From positions 7,452,501 through 7,516,500 of the forward strand of contig OY756958.1 in assembly GCA_963580455.1 (NCBI GenBank): 64,000 nucleotides of DNA, read 5' to 3'. Both the position numbers and the translations under genes were made by a program. Under the pieces are notes generated by a model. It worked only from the letters and a program-made list of their open reading frames with translations, was not told the DNA's origin and made no database searches. Shown one piece after another: positions 1-10,805 of the stretch. Source of the stretch: Euonymus europaeus. Taxonomy: Eukaryota; Streptophyta; Magnoliopsida; Celastrales; Celastraceae. The first letter of the stretch is position 1. Every line of letters starts with the position of its first letter.

Positions 1-539
1 AAAAATAGATAGTGATTGAGAAAGAAAAGTAGGAAAGGGTTTGAGATTATATCTAATAAGTTGCTAATGTGGTGCGCAAAAAACTGGGGCAGTTTTTAGC
101 GGAAATGGTAAACTATCTCGTTTTCTTGATTTAGAGTTTAGAACATTCTTGTTTCAAGTTGTTCACATATATGCTATCCTCATAACTAGCCATACACTTT
201 TAATAAAGACTTTGAAAATATTCATTCTTGACCCTTGAGTGTCATATTCTTCTCCACATATCTTCTCATCTTTTCTATGCGTAGCCATATTATAAAGCTT
301 AAATTATGACAAAGTGTGCCAAAATGCTACGCTAGGTCAAAAATTTAAACAGAAAGCAGTGTGACAAGATGGGATGGATGATCGCATGAGCGTATAAGGA
401 GGCAGAGAGTCTATTATATATATATATATAAAAAACAAAACAATAAATTTTTTTCTTCCCAACGAGTTCACCCATATCATTATATTATGAGATTAAACTT
501 CGGATTTGCACAGGCCCAATTTTGAGTTAAGCGTCAGGA
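1..539. other. AT-rich non-coding sequence, probably element interior
   Basis: No coding frame of note. A short TA microsatellite lies near 414-430. Given the polypurine tract and LTR downstream, this is most likely the interior 3' part of the same Tat/Ogre-like element. That is an inference from position only. Confidence 0.4.
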
Positions 540-1760
540 CAAATTATATCATCATAGGCTCAGTTTTGGATTAAAATGTTTCCATTTTGGATTAAATCAT
601 TTTTTACTTTTGGGTTCATCATATGGATTAAAAGGCTTTAAATTTTGGATCAAATTATTTTCATGAATTATCGCGTGGGTTAAAATATTTTTACATGTGG
701 ATTAAAGTGTCCTTATTTCTGGTTTATCATGAGGATTAAAATCTCTAATTTTTAGATTAAATTATTTTTTTAAACCTTAGACTATCACGTGGATTAAAAT
801 GTCTTTACCTTCAGTCTAAAATGTTTTCAATCTTACAAATTAAAATTGTCTTTAAAATATTTTCAATTTTGGTTTATCCTACAGATTAAAATACCTTTAA
901 TTTCGGGTTAAAATATTTTTTTATCTTTGATTAAAAGTATCATATAGATTAAAATTGTTTTCAATCTTGGGTAAAATATTTTGCGGATTAAAATTGGCAG
1001 AAAATTTTGAAATAAAGTATCATGTGAATTAAATGCGTCTTGCTGATTAAAATTGTTTTCGATTTGGATAAAAATTATCTCATGGACTAAAATTCTCTTC
1101 AATTTTGGATTAAAATATTTTGAATTATCATATGGATTGATTAAAGTTGGGAATTAAGATTACGTGCGGATTAAATTGGCTTTCCGATTAAGAGTCGGCA
1201 TTTGGATTAAAGTTCTTGATTAAATTGGCCTTCCGATTAAGAGTCGGCCTTTGGATTAAAGTTGTGGATTAAATTGGCCTTCCGATTAAGAGTCGGCCTT
1301 TGGATTAAAGTTGTGGATTAAATTGGCCTTCCGATTAAGAGTCGGCCTTTGGATTAAAGTTACGGATTAAATTGGCCTTCCGATTAAGAGTTGACCTTTG
1401 GATTAAAGTTGTGGATTAAAATGGTCTTTGGATTAAAGTTAGATATGGATTAAGGTTGAGGATTAAATCTTTTTGGGGATTAAATTTGCTTTCAATTTTG
1501 GATTAAAATTGTTACATGGATCAAAATTGTGGATTACAATATTGTGTGGATTAATTTTTTAAAAAAATTTAGATTAAAATTATTGTGTGGATTAAAGTTG
1601 TAGGTTAAAATACTTGGTGGATTAAAATTGCTTTTAAATCTGGTGGATTAACGTTGTTCTTGAGTTGGGATTAAATTGTTGCATGGATTAAATTCTTGGG
1701 TTAAAATGTTTCGGATTAACAAATGGATTAAAATACTTTTATTAATTAACATGTGCGGAT
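540..1760. repeat. GGATTAAA-rich repeat field in element 3' UTR
   Basis: The octamer GGATTAAA and close variants (GATTAAA, GGTTAAA, GGATCAAA) recur every 20-50 bases across about 1.2 kb, embedded in T-rich spacers such as TTTTCAATTTTGG. The spacing is irregular except in the central 49-bp array. The field ends about 200 bases before a polypurine tract and the start of an LTR, so it lies where Tat/Ogre-type gypsy elements keep a hypervariable, repeat-prone 3' untranslated region. Short open frames here are by-products of the repeat and are not called as genes. Confidence 0.75.
1168..1420. repeat. 49-bp tandem repeat array, five units
   Basis: The phrase GATTAAATTGGCCTTCCG recurs with its GA at 1169, 1218, 1267, 1316 and 1365, exactly 49 bases apart. 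A sixth, degraded start lies at 1414. Each unit also holds GATTAAGAGTCGGCCTTTGG. The units are nearly identical, while the surrounding GGATTAAA field is diverged, so this block expanded recently from the field. Confidence 0.9.
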
Positions 1761-1956
1761 TATAATGCGATCACTAAATATACGACTTCGACCTATATTC
1801 TTGTACGTTTTAATTTATCATGTATTTGTTCACGATTTAATTTCTGACAAGGAATAGAAAAGATTCATATTTTCAAGGTTGCTACCTAATTCTAAGTTCA
1901 TATGGCCAAAATTGGGATACAATACCTTTACGCGCCATTTACTACGAAAAGTCCCA

Positions 1957-1969
1957 CAAAGGGGGCAGC
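1957..1969 (+). other. Polypurine tract of Tat/Ogre-like element
   Basis: The purine run ACAAAGGGGGCAGC directly precedes the LTR start TGTTGTACCCC. Its position and composition fit the plus-strand primer of a gypsy element. It shows that the LTR to its right is the element's 3' LTR. Confidence 0.7.
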
Positions 1970-2637
1970 TGTTGTACCCCATTTTTGCCCGGATCCCACA
2001 AAATTTAAATTCAAAACATGGATAAATTCATTCAATGGCCCATAACCCAACACAAGCTCCAAAGTCCAAATAAGTGACCTATTTTGTTGCACAAATTAAA
2101 TCCAAAAAATAAGCCATAAGCCCAAAGATTAAAGCCCAAATATTAACTCAAGCATGTAGCCCGGCCCGGCCTAAACTCTTTTAACCTAATGTCATAGGAA
2201 GAAAAAGATATGGAGAGAAAAAGGAAAGAGAGCGCCATATGGAGAGAAAAAGGAAAGAGAGAGAGGAGATGACCGGAAAAAGGAAAGAGTAGAGGGATGT
2301 GCGGGATTCTTGAGAGATTTAGGGATGCTGGAAAAGGAAAACACGGTTAGGATTTGAAAGATAGAGATGCCATAGGATGGGGAAGGAAAGAAATCAAGGG
2401 AAAATTAGAAGAGTTGACATGATTTTAGGGATTCTTTGGGAAGAAAGGATTCGGTTTTGGTATTATAAAAAGAGGTGTTGGTTATGTGAAAAAGGGGGCA
2501 CGAAAAAAGGGGCGATCCAGCAACCCTAACCCTCTCTTCTCTCAACTTAGCCACCACCACAATTCTTCTTCTCCCAAATACACTTAAAAACCATATCACC
2601 ACATAAACCACCATTTTCATTGCCACCATATGTCCAC

Positions 2638-3118
2638 CTTATGAAACTTCAAATCATAATCCGACCGTTCAAAATCAAGATCACCCCTTCTTATAATCCC
2701 TGTCCAACAATCAGCCAAATCAAACCACAAATAGCCCTCCATCCGTCACCAGTCCCAAAACTTCATTTTGAGAAATATCCCTAAACAAATCAGTTCGGAA
2801 ACTAGTTTCGATACTAACCTTATGAAGCTTTAAATCACAATCCGTCCGTCCAAAATCAATATCACTCCGTCTCCTAACCACTGTCCAAAAATCAGAAAAA
2901 TCCAACCACAGAAAGCCCTCCATCCGTCACCATTCCCGAACTCCATTTTGATGAATATCCCTACAAAAATCAGTTTGGAAACCAGTTTTGAACTTGATCT
3001 TATAGAGCTTCAAATCAGAATCCCACCGTTCAGAATCAAGCAACAACTGTCCTCTAACCACTCTCCAAAAATCGGCCAAATCGAACCGTGGATAATGCTC
3101 CAAAAGTCGGTATTTCCG
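2638..3118. repeat. ~180-bp tandem subrepeats inside the LTR
   Basis: Three diverged copies start CTTATGAAACTTCAAATC at 2638, CTTATGAAGCTTTAAATC at 2819 and CTTATAGAGCTTCAAATC at 2999. The spacings are 181 and 180 bases. Shared landmarks include CCATCCGTCACC and ATATCCCTA in the first two units, and a CAGTT..GGAAACCAGTTT-type phrase near the end of each. The third unit is incomplete. Confidence 0.8.
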
Positions 3119-3725
3119 AAACTGTATTGTGAATATTTCTCTTTATTGTTTTTGTTTTTGAGTCTTTGAATGTTGTGTGTAGGCTTAAAATTGTATTTGG
3201 GGCTTTAGGTGTTTTATTTGGGCTTAAACATGAGTATTCATTTGATGATAATTGTGCTCCATAAATGGATTAGGTGAAGCATTTGGACTTTTGTATGTAT
3301 GTTGGATTTAATGGTTTGGGCCAATGGATTGTATGAATTATTTGGATTTTGGGTTTTATGTTTGGATTTGAAAATTGCATGAAAAATAAATTCTATGTGA
3401 CATTTTGTATGTTTATTGCATCAAAGGAATTGATTATAAGTTTTCAATTATGTTAATTTAATAACATGATTGAAATATTCGATTGCTAATAAAAAAAGGG
3501 GAACCGAGATTGCATGTCATTCATCATTCTTCAACATTGTTAATATGCTATTTGAAACGTGTTTATATGTGAATGTTGTTTGAAATGTGTTTATATGTGA
3601 ATTGAATAATTGATTTAATGTTGTTTGATTTATGTGTTAATTATGTGATTTAATATTTTAATATGTTGGATTAGGGGATTTGCGATAATTGATATCGTAT
3701 AATTTCCAAAAAAAAACTCGGTTCC

Positions 3726-3915
3726 CAACATTTTATTTTTATTTTTATTTTATCCTTGTTTTTTTTTTTTTTTTATTTATCTATATCATATTTTATTTTT
3801 ATTTCATTTTATTTTCGTTTTATTTATCTTTATCTCTATTTCTATTTTTATTTTACTTTATTTTTATTCATTATTATATTATTTGTGGTTTATATTTTAT
3901 TTTACTTTACTTTAA
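3726..3915. repeat. T-rich low-complexity tract
   Basis: About 190 bases made of TTTTA/TTTTTA and TTTAT permutations with one long T run near 3760. The open frame through it encodes only Phe, Tyr, Leu and Ile and is not a gene. Confidence 0.9.
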
Positions 3916-4524
3916 ACCTATGTAGTATATAAAAATTATATTAAAAGTTTTTACCTACGATGGAATCGATTTGGGGAATGCATTGGATGCACCCTCGAAT
4001 AAATTCTTGAGGTGAGAGTGTTTCTTGAAAAATTTGGCCATTGGATGGAAAAACCCTATGAACCTTAATATTAAGACTTTTAATATGGTTTTTTTTATAT
4101 ATATATATATTATAAAATTATATTATAAGTTCATTTTATTCTATTTTGATATAGCCATATATTTACCCAAATTATTTTATCCTATGTAGCTATTATACTT
4201 ATCTAAATATTATTTTCATTTTATATAATTTTTGTATAACTTATATAATTATCGCACTTTATATACGCTACAATTAATATTTTCGAGGAAAGTCATTTAA
4301 TGGGATATTAAAAATTAAGTCGACAACTGTTTTTAAAACAGGCGTTGTGGGGTGCCTCACACCTTCCCCATACGCAACAAACTCGCTTACCCTTTTTCTG
4401 GATTTTTCGTAGACCAAAATTATATTTTTCATGGTGACCAATTGCACCTATACAATTGGTAGCGACTTCGTATATTTTATTATATTTATATTTAAAATCT
4501 CATTTCGCAAAACCGGTTGCGACA

Positions 4525-5708
4525 CATATCAAGACGAATCTTGGATGCACTATGATGTTGAAGGATGTCCGACATGTCCCAGACCTCCGGTTCAATCTTA
4601 TTGCTATGAATGCCTTTGATAAAATAGGCTATCACAATCATTTCGGCGATGGCACCTGGAAGTTGACAAAAGGTGCTTTGACTTATGCCAAAGGACATAT
4701 TTGTAGCACATTGTACAGAACACAAGCCAAAGTATGTTCAGAAAGCATCAATGCTATGGAGAAAGAGACTCCTTCAAATCTCTGGCACAAGAGACTCGGT
4801 CATATGGGAGAAATAGGATTGTCCACCCTGTCAAAGAAAGCAATCATCAAAGTGTCTAAAGATATTCCGTTGAACCCATGTGATCATTGCTTATTCAGGA
4901 AGCAGCATAGAGTCTTATTCAATACATCTTCCACGAAAATGTCAAAGTTACTAAGTTTGGTACACTCCGATGTCTGTGGTCCTTTAGAAGAAGAGTCTTT
5001 AGGTGGTAACAGATATTTCCTGACCTTTATTGACGATGCTTCAAGGAAGGTGTGGGTATATTTTTTCATAACCAAGGATCAGGTTTTCGAGAATTTCAAG
5101 AATTTCCATGCTATGGTGGAAAGGGAGACTGAAAAAAGTTGAAGTGCCTCCGATAAGATAATGGAGGCGAGTATATTTCCAGGGAGTTTGAAGCATACTG
5201 TGCTGAACACGGTATTCGTCACGAGAAGATGGTCCCATGTACCCCACAACATAATGGTGTAGCCGAGAGGATGAATCGAACCATTATGGAACGAGCAAGG
5301 TGTATGCTTAGTATGACAAAGTTGTCAAAGCCATTATGGGGTGAAGCAGTTCATGTGGCCTGTTACTTGATCAACAGATCACCGTCACAATCGTTGAATT
5401 TTGAAATTTCGGAGAAGGTGTGGTCTGAAAGAAATATTTCTTACTATCACTTGAGAGTATTTGGGTGCAAAGATTTTGTACATGTATCCAAGGAGCAGCG
5501 AAAGAAGCTTGATAGTAGATCCATCCTTGCATTTTCATCAGATATGAAGATGATGAATTTGGATATAGACTGTGGAATCCAACTGCTAAGAAGGTTATCA
5601 GAAGGAGGGATGTTGTATTCCACCAGAATGAAGTGTTTGAAGACTTTGACAAATCTGCCAAGTCCACTGTTCCTATTGTTGCAAACACTATCCCAGATCC
5701 TGCACTAG
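4525..5708 (+). pseudogene. copia GAG-pre-integrase and integrase, frameshifted
   Basis: Frame one (to 5142) reads through a GAG-pre-integrase/zinc region with the His-His-Cys-Cys pattern in LWHKRLGHMG and CDHC, then the integrase core beginning VHSDVCGP and FIDDASRKVWVY. The frame breaks near 5138, within an A-rich run, and the third catalytic part (TPQHNGVAERMNRT, with its Glu) continues in another frame from 5229 to about 5540. A second break follows at the start of the linker between integrase and RT. The start was lost to the LTR insertion, so the ATG at 4456 lies in the Tat LTR and is not a real start. Integrase would join cDNA to host DNA; here it cannot be made whole. Confidence 0.85.
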
Positions 5709-5733
5709 TGATTCCTGCAGATAATGATGAATT

Positions 5734-7014
5734 GCAGGAGGAAGATCTAGAAGAAGATCACACAGAATGTATTGAGCAGGGGGAGCCACAACCTCCTCCA
5801 GTTGAAGCTCCTTAGCTAGAAAGATCTCTAAGGGATCGTACTCTAATTCCGTTAAGAAGATATCCGAATTCAGACTATATTCTACTTACTGATTAGGGGG
5901 AGCCAGAGAGCTTTTAAGAAGCTCGCACTCATGGTGAAAGTAATGAGTGGATGCAAGCTATGCAAGAAGAGATGGATTCCTTGCAGAAAAATCAAACTTA
6001 TGAGTTGGTGAAACTTTCTAAAGGGAAGAAAGCGCTGCAGAACAAATGGGTGTTCAAGATGAAGAAAGATGGCAACAGAAAGCTTATGAAGTACAAGCTC
6101 GGTTGGTCGGCAAATGATTTCAACAGAAGAAAAGAGTTGACTTTGATGAGATTTTCTCATCTATGGTGAAGATGACATCCATCCGAGTCATACTTGGGTT
6201 ACTAGCAAGTACAAATCTGGAGCTTGAACAAATGGATATAAAGACAGCTTTTCTCCATGGTGATTTGGAGGAAGAAATTTACATGGCGCAGCCAGAAGGC
6301 TTCGAAGTTCCTAAGAAGAAGCACTTGGCCTGTAAACTACATAAAAGTCTCTACGGCGCAGGAGGAAGATCTAGAAGAAGATCACACAGAAGGTATTGAG
6401 CAGGGGGAGCCACAATCTCCTTCTCCAGAAGTTGTAGAATCAGCACAACCTCCTCCAGTTGAAGCACCTCAGCCAGAAAGATCTCTGAGGGGTCGTACTC
6501 TGATTCCGTTAAGAGGATATCCGGATTCAGAATATATTCTACTTACTGATGAGGGGGAGTCAGAGAGGTTTCAAGAAGCTCGCACTCATGGTGAAAGTAA
6601 TGAGTGGATGCAAGCTATGTAAGAAGAGATGAATTCCTTGTAGAAAAATCAAACTTATGAGTTGGTGAAACTTTCTAAAGGGAAGAAAGCACTGGAAAAC
6701 AAATGGGTGTTCAAGATGAAGAAAGATGGCAACGGAAAGCTTATGAAGTACAAAGCTCGATTGGTCGGCAAATGATTTCAACAGAAGAAAGGAGTTGACT
6801 TTGACGAGATTTTCTCATCTGTGGTGAAGATGACATCCATCCGAGTCATACTTGGGTTAGTAGCAAGTATGAATCTAGAGCTTGAACAAATGGATGTAAA
6901 GAAGCTTTTCTTCATGGTGATTTGGAGGAAGAAATTTACATGGCGCAACCAGAAGGCTTCAAAGTTCCTAAGAAGAAGCACATGGTCTGTAAACTACAGA
7001 AAAGTCTCTACGGC
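5734..7014 (+). repeat. Tandem duplication of the linker/RT segment (624 and 657 bp)
   Basis: Copy A (5734-6357) and copy B (6358-7014) both start GCAGGAGGAAGATCTAGAAG and end CTCTACGGC. They cover the acidic linker and the N-terminal half of RT. Copy B has 33 extra bases in the Pro-rich linker (after CCACAATCTCC). It differs at many single sites, including stops absent from copy A. Only copy B continues in register into the rest of RT. Confidence 0.9.
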
Positions 7015-7975
7015 CTTAAGCAAGCGCTGAGACAGTGGTACATAAAGTTTGACTCATTCATGATGGGTCATGGTTACAAAAGGACTGGAGCAGACCAGTG
7101 TGTTTATGTCCAAAAGTTCCTAGACGATAATTTTGTGATATTACTGCTCTATATGGATGACATGTTAATTGTTGGCCAATATGTAGCCATGATTAACAGT
7201 TTGAAAGCCTAGCTATCCCAATTCTTCGACATGAAGGACTTAGGTCCAACTCAGTAGATACTGGGTATGAAGATTGTTCGTGATAGGAAAGCCAAGAAAT
7301 TGTGGCTGTCACAGGAAACTTATGTTAAACGGGTGCTTGAAAGGTTTAACATGAAGAATGCGAAGTCGGTTACCACTCCACTAGGTAACCATTTCCAACT
7401 AAGCAAGAAATTATATCCCTCCTCGGAGAAGGAGGTTGAAAAAATGGAAGCAGTCTCTTACTCTTCAAAATTCGGTAGTCATCTATGCAATGGTGTGTAC
7501 AAGATCAGATATTGCTCACGTTGTTGGTGTTTTGAGCAGATTCCTTTCCAATTCAGGGAAAGAACATTGGGAGGGTGTTAAATGGATTCTCAGGTACCTA
7601 AAGGGTACGTCGAAGTTATGTTTGTGCTTTGGGGGAGCAGATCCAGTTCTGGATGGCTATACTAATTTAGATATGGCCGGTGATCTTGATAGTAGGAAAT
7701 CTACTTCAGGGTATGTTTTCACTTTTGCAGGGGGAGCTGTTTCATGGCAGTCCAAATTGTAGAAGTGTGTTGCTTTATCTACAACAGAAGCAGAGTATAT
7801 TGCTACAGGGAAAGTTGGTAAAGAAATGTTGTGGTTGAAGAAGCGGTTTCTTCAGAAACTTGGTATTAATTAGGAGGAATACATGGTACATTGTGACAGT
7901 CAGAGTGCTCTAGACTTGAGCAAGAACTCCATGTACCATTCCCGCACAAAGCATATCGATATTCGCTATCACTGG
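5951..7975 (+). pseudogene. copia reverse transcriptase and RNase H, broken
   Basis: RT landmarks appear in order: NKWVFKMKKDG, MDIKTAFLHGDLEEEIYM (copy A) and again in copy B, KSLYGLKQA, and the catalytic YMDDM at about 7149-7163. RNase H follows with TRSDIAHVVG, LDGYTNLDMAGD, SWQSKL and a terminal DSQSALDLSKNSMYHSRTKH-type stretch up to about 7965. Stops or frame changes occur near 6166, 6399, 6620, 7211, 7257, 7450 and 7762. After HIDIRYHW at 7972 homology ends abruptly. The product would copy element RNA into DNA and degrade the RNA strand, but no continuous frame exists. Confidence 0.9.
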
Positions 7976-8316
7976 GGGAAAGCTGGCAGGGGCTATAGCC
8001 ATAAAATTGGAACAGCGATGAGCCGATGACATAGCTTCAGGGCATTTGCATATGAGAAAATTAGGAAAATAAAGCAAACCGAGACACCCATTTGTTTCAT
8101 TTGAGGGTATATGGGATATGGAAGTGAAAGCAAGGGGATATTTATATACACACATGCATACAGTTTATTATTATATATAATGGGAAAGGTGTAAGTCGAA
8201 AAGGATTGAAGCCAGCCATTAGTCAACGAAAAAAATGTAAATGCGGATGAATGGTTGGAATATCAAAGGCCCGATCTCATCTAGTTCAAATATTAAAATC
8301 CTAGTGGATGGTTGGC
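7976..8316. other. Unassigned sequence between copia and inverted repeat
   Basis: No family recognised. A purine-rich start (GGGGGAAAGC) follows the broken RNase H frame. Short - strand frames here have no recognisable product. Confidence 0.4.
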
Positions 8317-8776
8317 ATATCAAGTCAACCAAATGTATTTCACTTGTTCCCCGTTCAAAAAAGTGTGCTATTGTTATTTATTATGCAACTTGTTATTATT
8401 ATATATAACATCTAAAGCAAAGAGCTATTGCGCTTTGAGCAAACTTATAAAAAATTGATTTTGATACAGAAATTAAGAAAACTTAATCGATTTTAAGATT
8501 GACATAAGTAGTAGTTGATTTATGATCAAATTTCTTGATTACAATCGGAAAAGAACAAGAAATTTGATCATAAATCAACTACTACTTGTGTCAATCTTAA
8601 AATCGATTAAGCTTTCTTAGTTTCTGTATCAAAATCAGTTTTTTATAAGTTTGCTCAAAGCGCAATAGCTCTTTGCTTTAGATGTTATATATAATAATAA
8701 CAAGTTGCATAATAAATAACAATAGCACACTTTTTTGAACGGGGAACAAGTGAAATACATTTGGTTGACTTGATAT
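8317..8776. repeat. 221-bp near-perfect inverted repeat with 18-base loop
   Basis: The left arm is 8317-8537 and the right arm 8556-8776, the same length with no indels. Four mismatches were counted by hand. All are transitions, and all lie in the loop-proximal half. The loop is 8538-8555. The sequence TTACAATCGGAAAAGAACAAG spanning the loop and arm start (8539-8559) occurs again just outside the right arm (8777-8797). No TIR family or flanking target duplication was recognised. An RNA from either strand would fold into a long hairpin. Confidence 0.95.
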
Positions 8777-8924
8777 TTACAATCGGAAAAGAACAAGAAC
8801 ACGTACAAGTAGTCAGAGAAGTATAAAATCCTTCTGTTCTTGGATTGAAACCCTATGAGAGAGAAAAAAAAAGCTTAGGGGAACAACATCCTCTCATTTT
8901 CAGATCTGATATTTCTCATTTAGA

Positions 8925-10390
8925 GAAGCGCATGCAAAACGAACTTTTAAGGCATTTTCTAATTTTTCCAATCATTTTTAATTTTTAATTTATCAAACAC
9001 CTTTTTTTTTGCTTAAAAAACAGAAAATGCATGATTTAGCATAAAAAAAAAGAGAGAAAGAAAACGCATGAAAAATGGATAAACCAACTATTCCCTTGAA
9101 CATTTTTTTTCCAATGACATCCTTCAATTGTATATGTATATATATATTGAAAATCTTATGTATCCCAACAAAATGAGATCCCAACATCCCAGCCGCTTAT
9201 GTGGCACATAAGCTGTCATATGCGGGTCCCACCATTTTTTATTTGATTCTCTAACCCTTTGCGCAATTATCGTGCACCATTTTTCCAGATAAGTACATCA
9301 TAAGAAGAGGAGGAAAGATGTAAGGAGATGCCATACAATAATCAAAATCAGTTCTGAAGCACGACTTACCACTCTTGAGCAATTGCGCTATGACAATTTG
9401 ATTAGCGCTTTCACTAAAGTGGCTAAATTGGCTGCGGATGACATTTATAACTACACTAGTGTCATGAAGTGGATCGAAGATGCAAACAAAAAATTCTTAG
9501 TGCAAATATTTCCCCGGGTTATAACGAACAATGAATAATTCACCAATGATCCCATGATTAAAAGAGGGAAAGGACGTCCCCATGTAGAAGAAAGAGACCA
9601 ATAATGAAAATGAGAGGAAAAAAGACACCATGTCAGGTTTGCCTTTCTATTTTAATTAAATGGAAACTGATCTTGCTTTCTTTTTTTATTTTGGTTTGTT
9701 GATATCTGACATAAAATGGCTAAGGATTGTTAATGACCTGATCTGAAATCACCAGGATGCTCCATCCTTACAAAGACAAGAACTTGCCCCAATTGTACGA
9801 TTTGTGCCCACTTATTTTTTTAGTTGCTTTACATTTATAAGGTGAAAACCACCCAATCACAACCCTCTTGTATTGTGCAATGATGAACTGTATTTTTTTT
9901 TTATGAAAACATTGTGCAGTGAAAAAATGAATTTTTGTAATATGTTTGTATGCGCATGTGAATCAGTAGAGGTGAAAGAAGTCATTTAATTTGACTTGAG
10001 ACTTTAAAATAGCTAGGGCCATGGTGAAATGATGATCATACGTGCATGGCAATTGTGCAAAGGATTAGAGAATCAAAAAAAAAAAGATGGGGCTCGCATA
10101 TGACAACTCATGCGCCACATAAACGGCTGGGATGTTGGGATACTTAATATTTTCGATATATTTATACGTATACAATTGAAGAATGTCACTGGAAAGAAAA
10201 ATGCTAAGGAAATGTTTGATTTATCCTTTTTTCATGCGTTTTTTTGTGTGTGGCTAAATCATGCGTTTTCTGCTCCTATTTTAGAAAAAAAAAAGTGTTT
10301 GATAAATAAAAAATTGAAAATGATTGGAAAGATCATATTTGAAAATGAGATTTTTTTCTTATGTACCATGTGAGTAAACATTATTTCCCA
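8925..10390. mobile_element. Non-autonomous MULE-like element with long TIRs
   Basis: A long inverted repeat brackets about 740 bases of interior. The left arm (~8925-9290) and right arm (~10035-10390) share, in reverse complement, TTATCAAACACC..TTTTT, CATGATTTAGC, TTTTTCATGCG, CCAATGACAT-like, ATCCCAACATCCCAGCCG and GATTCTCTAACCCTTTGC. The arms are diverged by many substitutions and small indels, so the exact ends and any 9-bp target duplication could not be fixed. TIRs of this length are the mark of Mutator-like elements. The interior carries a FAR1-like fragment and no complete transposase. Confidence 0.65.
9337..9755 (+). pseudogene. FAR1/FHY3-like C-terminal gene fragment with apparent intron
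   Basis: From 9337 one frame reads an alpha-helical stretch (LEQLRYDNLISAFTKVAKLA, then YNYTSVMKWIED) and stops near 9537. It is followed by NDPMIKRGKGRPH, which resembles the basic DP..xxKGRP tail of FAR1-related proteins. Downstream, a GT at 9637 and an AG at 9755 (ATCACCAG) could bound an intron. The FAR1 family descends from MULE transposases, so this may be either a captured host gene piece (Pack-MULE) or element-derived. An intron would favour capture. Identification rests on motif memory only. Confidence 0.45.
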
Positions 10391-10525
10391 TTCTAAAATT
10401 CGTTACTTTATTTGATGATGCATGTATACATGTATGTATGTGTTTTCCCTAAACCATGAACGCCCAGGTGGATTGGATATATTGAACCTGCACAGAGCTG
10501 TGTAATGCACGAATTTTTCATGTTT

Positions 10526-10626
10526 GAGTGGCATGATAACACAATGAAACACTAAAATCAAACCAAGAGTGACATGATAACACAATGACACACTAAAACC
10601 AAAAGTGACCTGATAACACAATGATA
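10526..10626. repeat. ~38-bp tandem repeat, about 2.5 units
   Basis: Three units contain GTGRCMTGATAACACAATGA followed by ACACTAAAA. They begin near 10526, 10566 and 10603, and the last is partial. Confidence 0.8.
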
Positions 10627-10805
10627 CAAATTTGTTTTGGCATCTCTCAAATTTATTTGTTCAAATAATTACAAAATTGCCAAGCTCAAATTTATATATA
10701 TATACAACGTTCTATCTCATTCAGTTATCAATCTCACAATCAAAGTTGTTGCCTTTCCTCCCACCTCCCAACTCCCAACTTCAGTAATTTTTTTTCTATC
10801 TCCCA

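Larger units (their letters stand above)
1970..4524 (+). mobile_element. Tat/Ogre-like gypsy 3' LTR
   Basis: It begins TGTTGTACCCCATTTTTGCC right after a polypurine tract and ends in GGTTGCGACA at 4524, so it has TG...CA ends and a length of 2555 bp. The 3' part carries a phrase typical of Tat/Ogre LTRs: GGGGTGCCTCACACCTTCCC near 4350-4370, followed by a CGCAACAAACTCGCTTACCC-like stretch. The body holds ~180-bp subrepeats and a T-rich low-complexity block. Sequence on the right resumes in a copia polyprotein frame at 4525, so the element inserted into a copia copy. Its coding part and 5' LTR lie left of the window. The clade call comes from recalled family signatures and would need a database alignment. 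Confidence 0.75.
4525..7975 (+). mobile_element. Degenerate Ty1/copia element, 3' portion
   Basis: Copia gene order is visible: the end of gag/protease linker, GAG-pre-integrase, integrase, RT, RNase H. The left end is cut by the Tat/Ogre-like LTR at 4524/4525 and the right end stops inside RNase H near 7975. No LTR of its own is in the window. It carries several frameshifts, stops and an internal tandem duplication, so it is inactive. It resembles Tnt1-type copia polyproteins (residues such as KNVRHVP-like and VAERMNRT). Confidence 0.9.

Noticed and set aside
3689..3925. 78-codon Phe/Tyr-rich open frame
   Set aside because: Pure translation of a TTTTA low-complexity tract.
4431..4619. Open frame starting in the Tat LTR
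   Set aside because: It crosses the LTR/copia junction at 4524/4525 and the start lies in a different element.
8317..8776. microRNA precursor
   Set aside because: Arms are far longer and more perfect than in most plant miRNA genes, and no known mature sequence was recognised. A small-RNA source remains possible.
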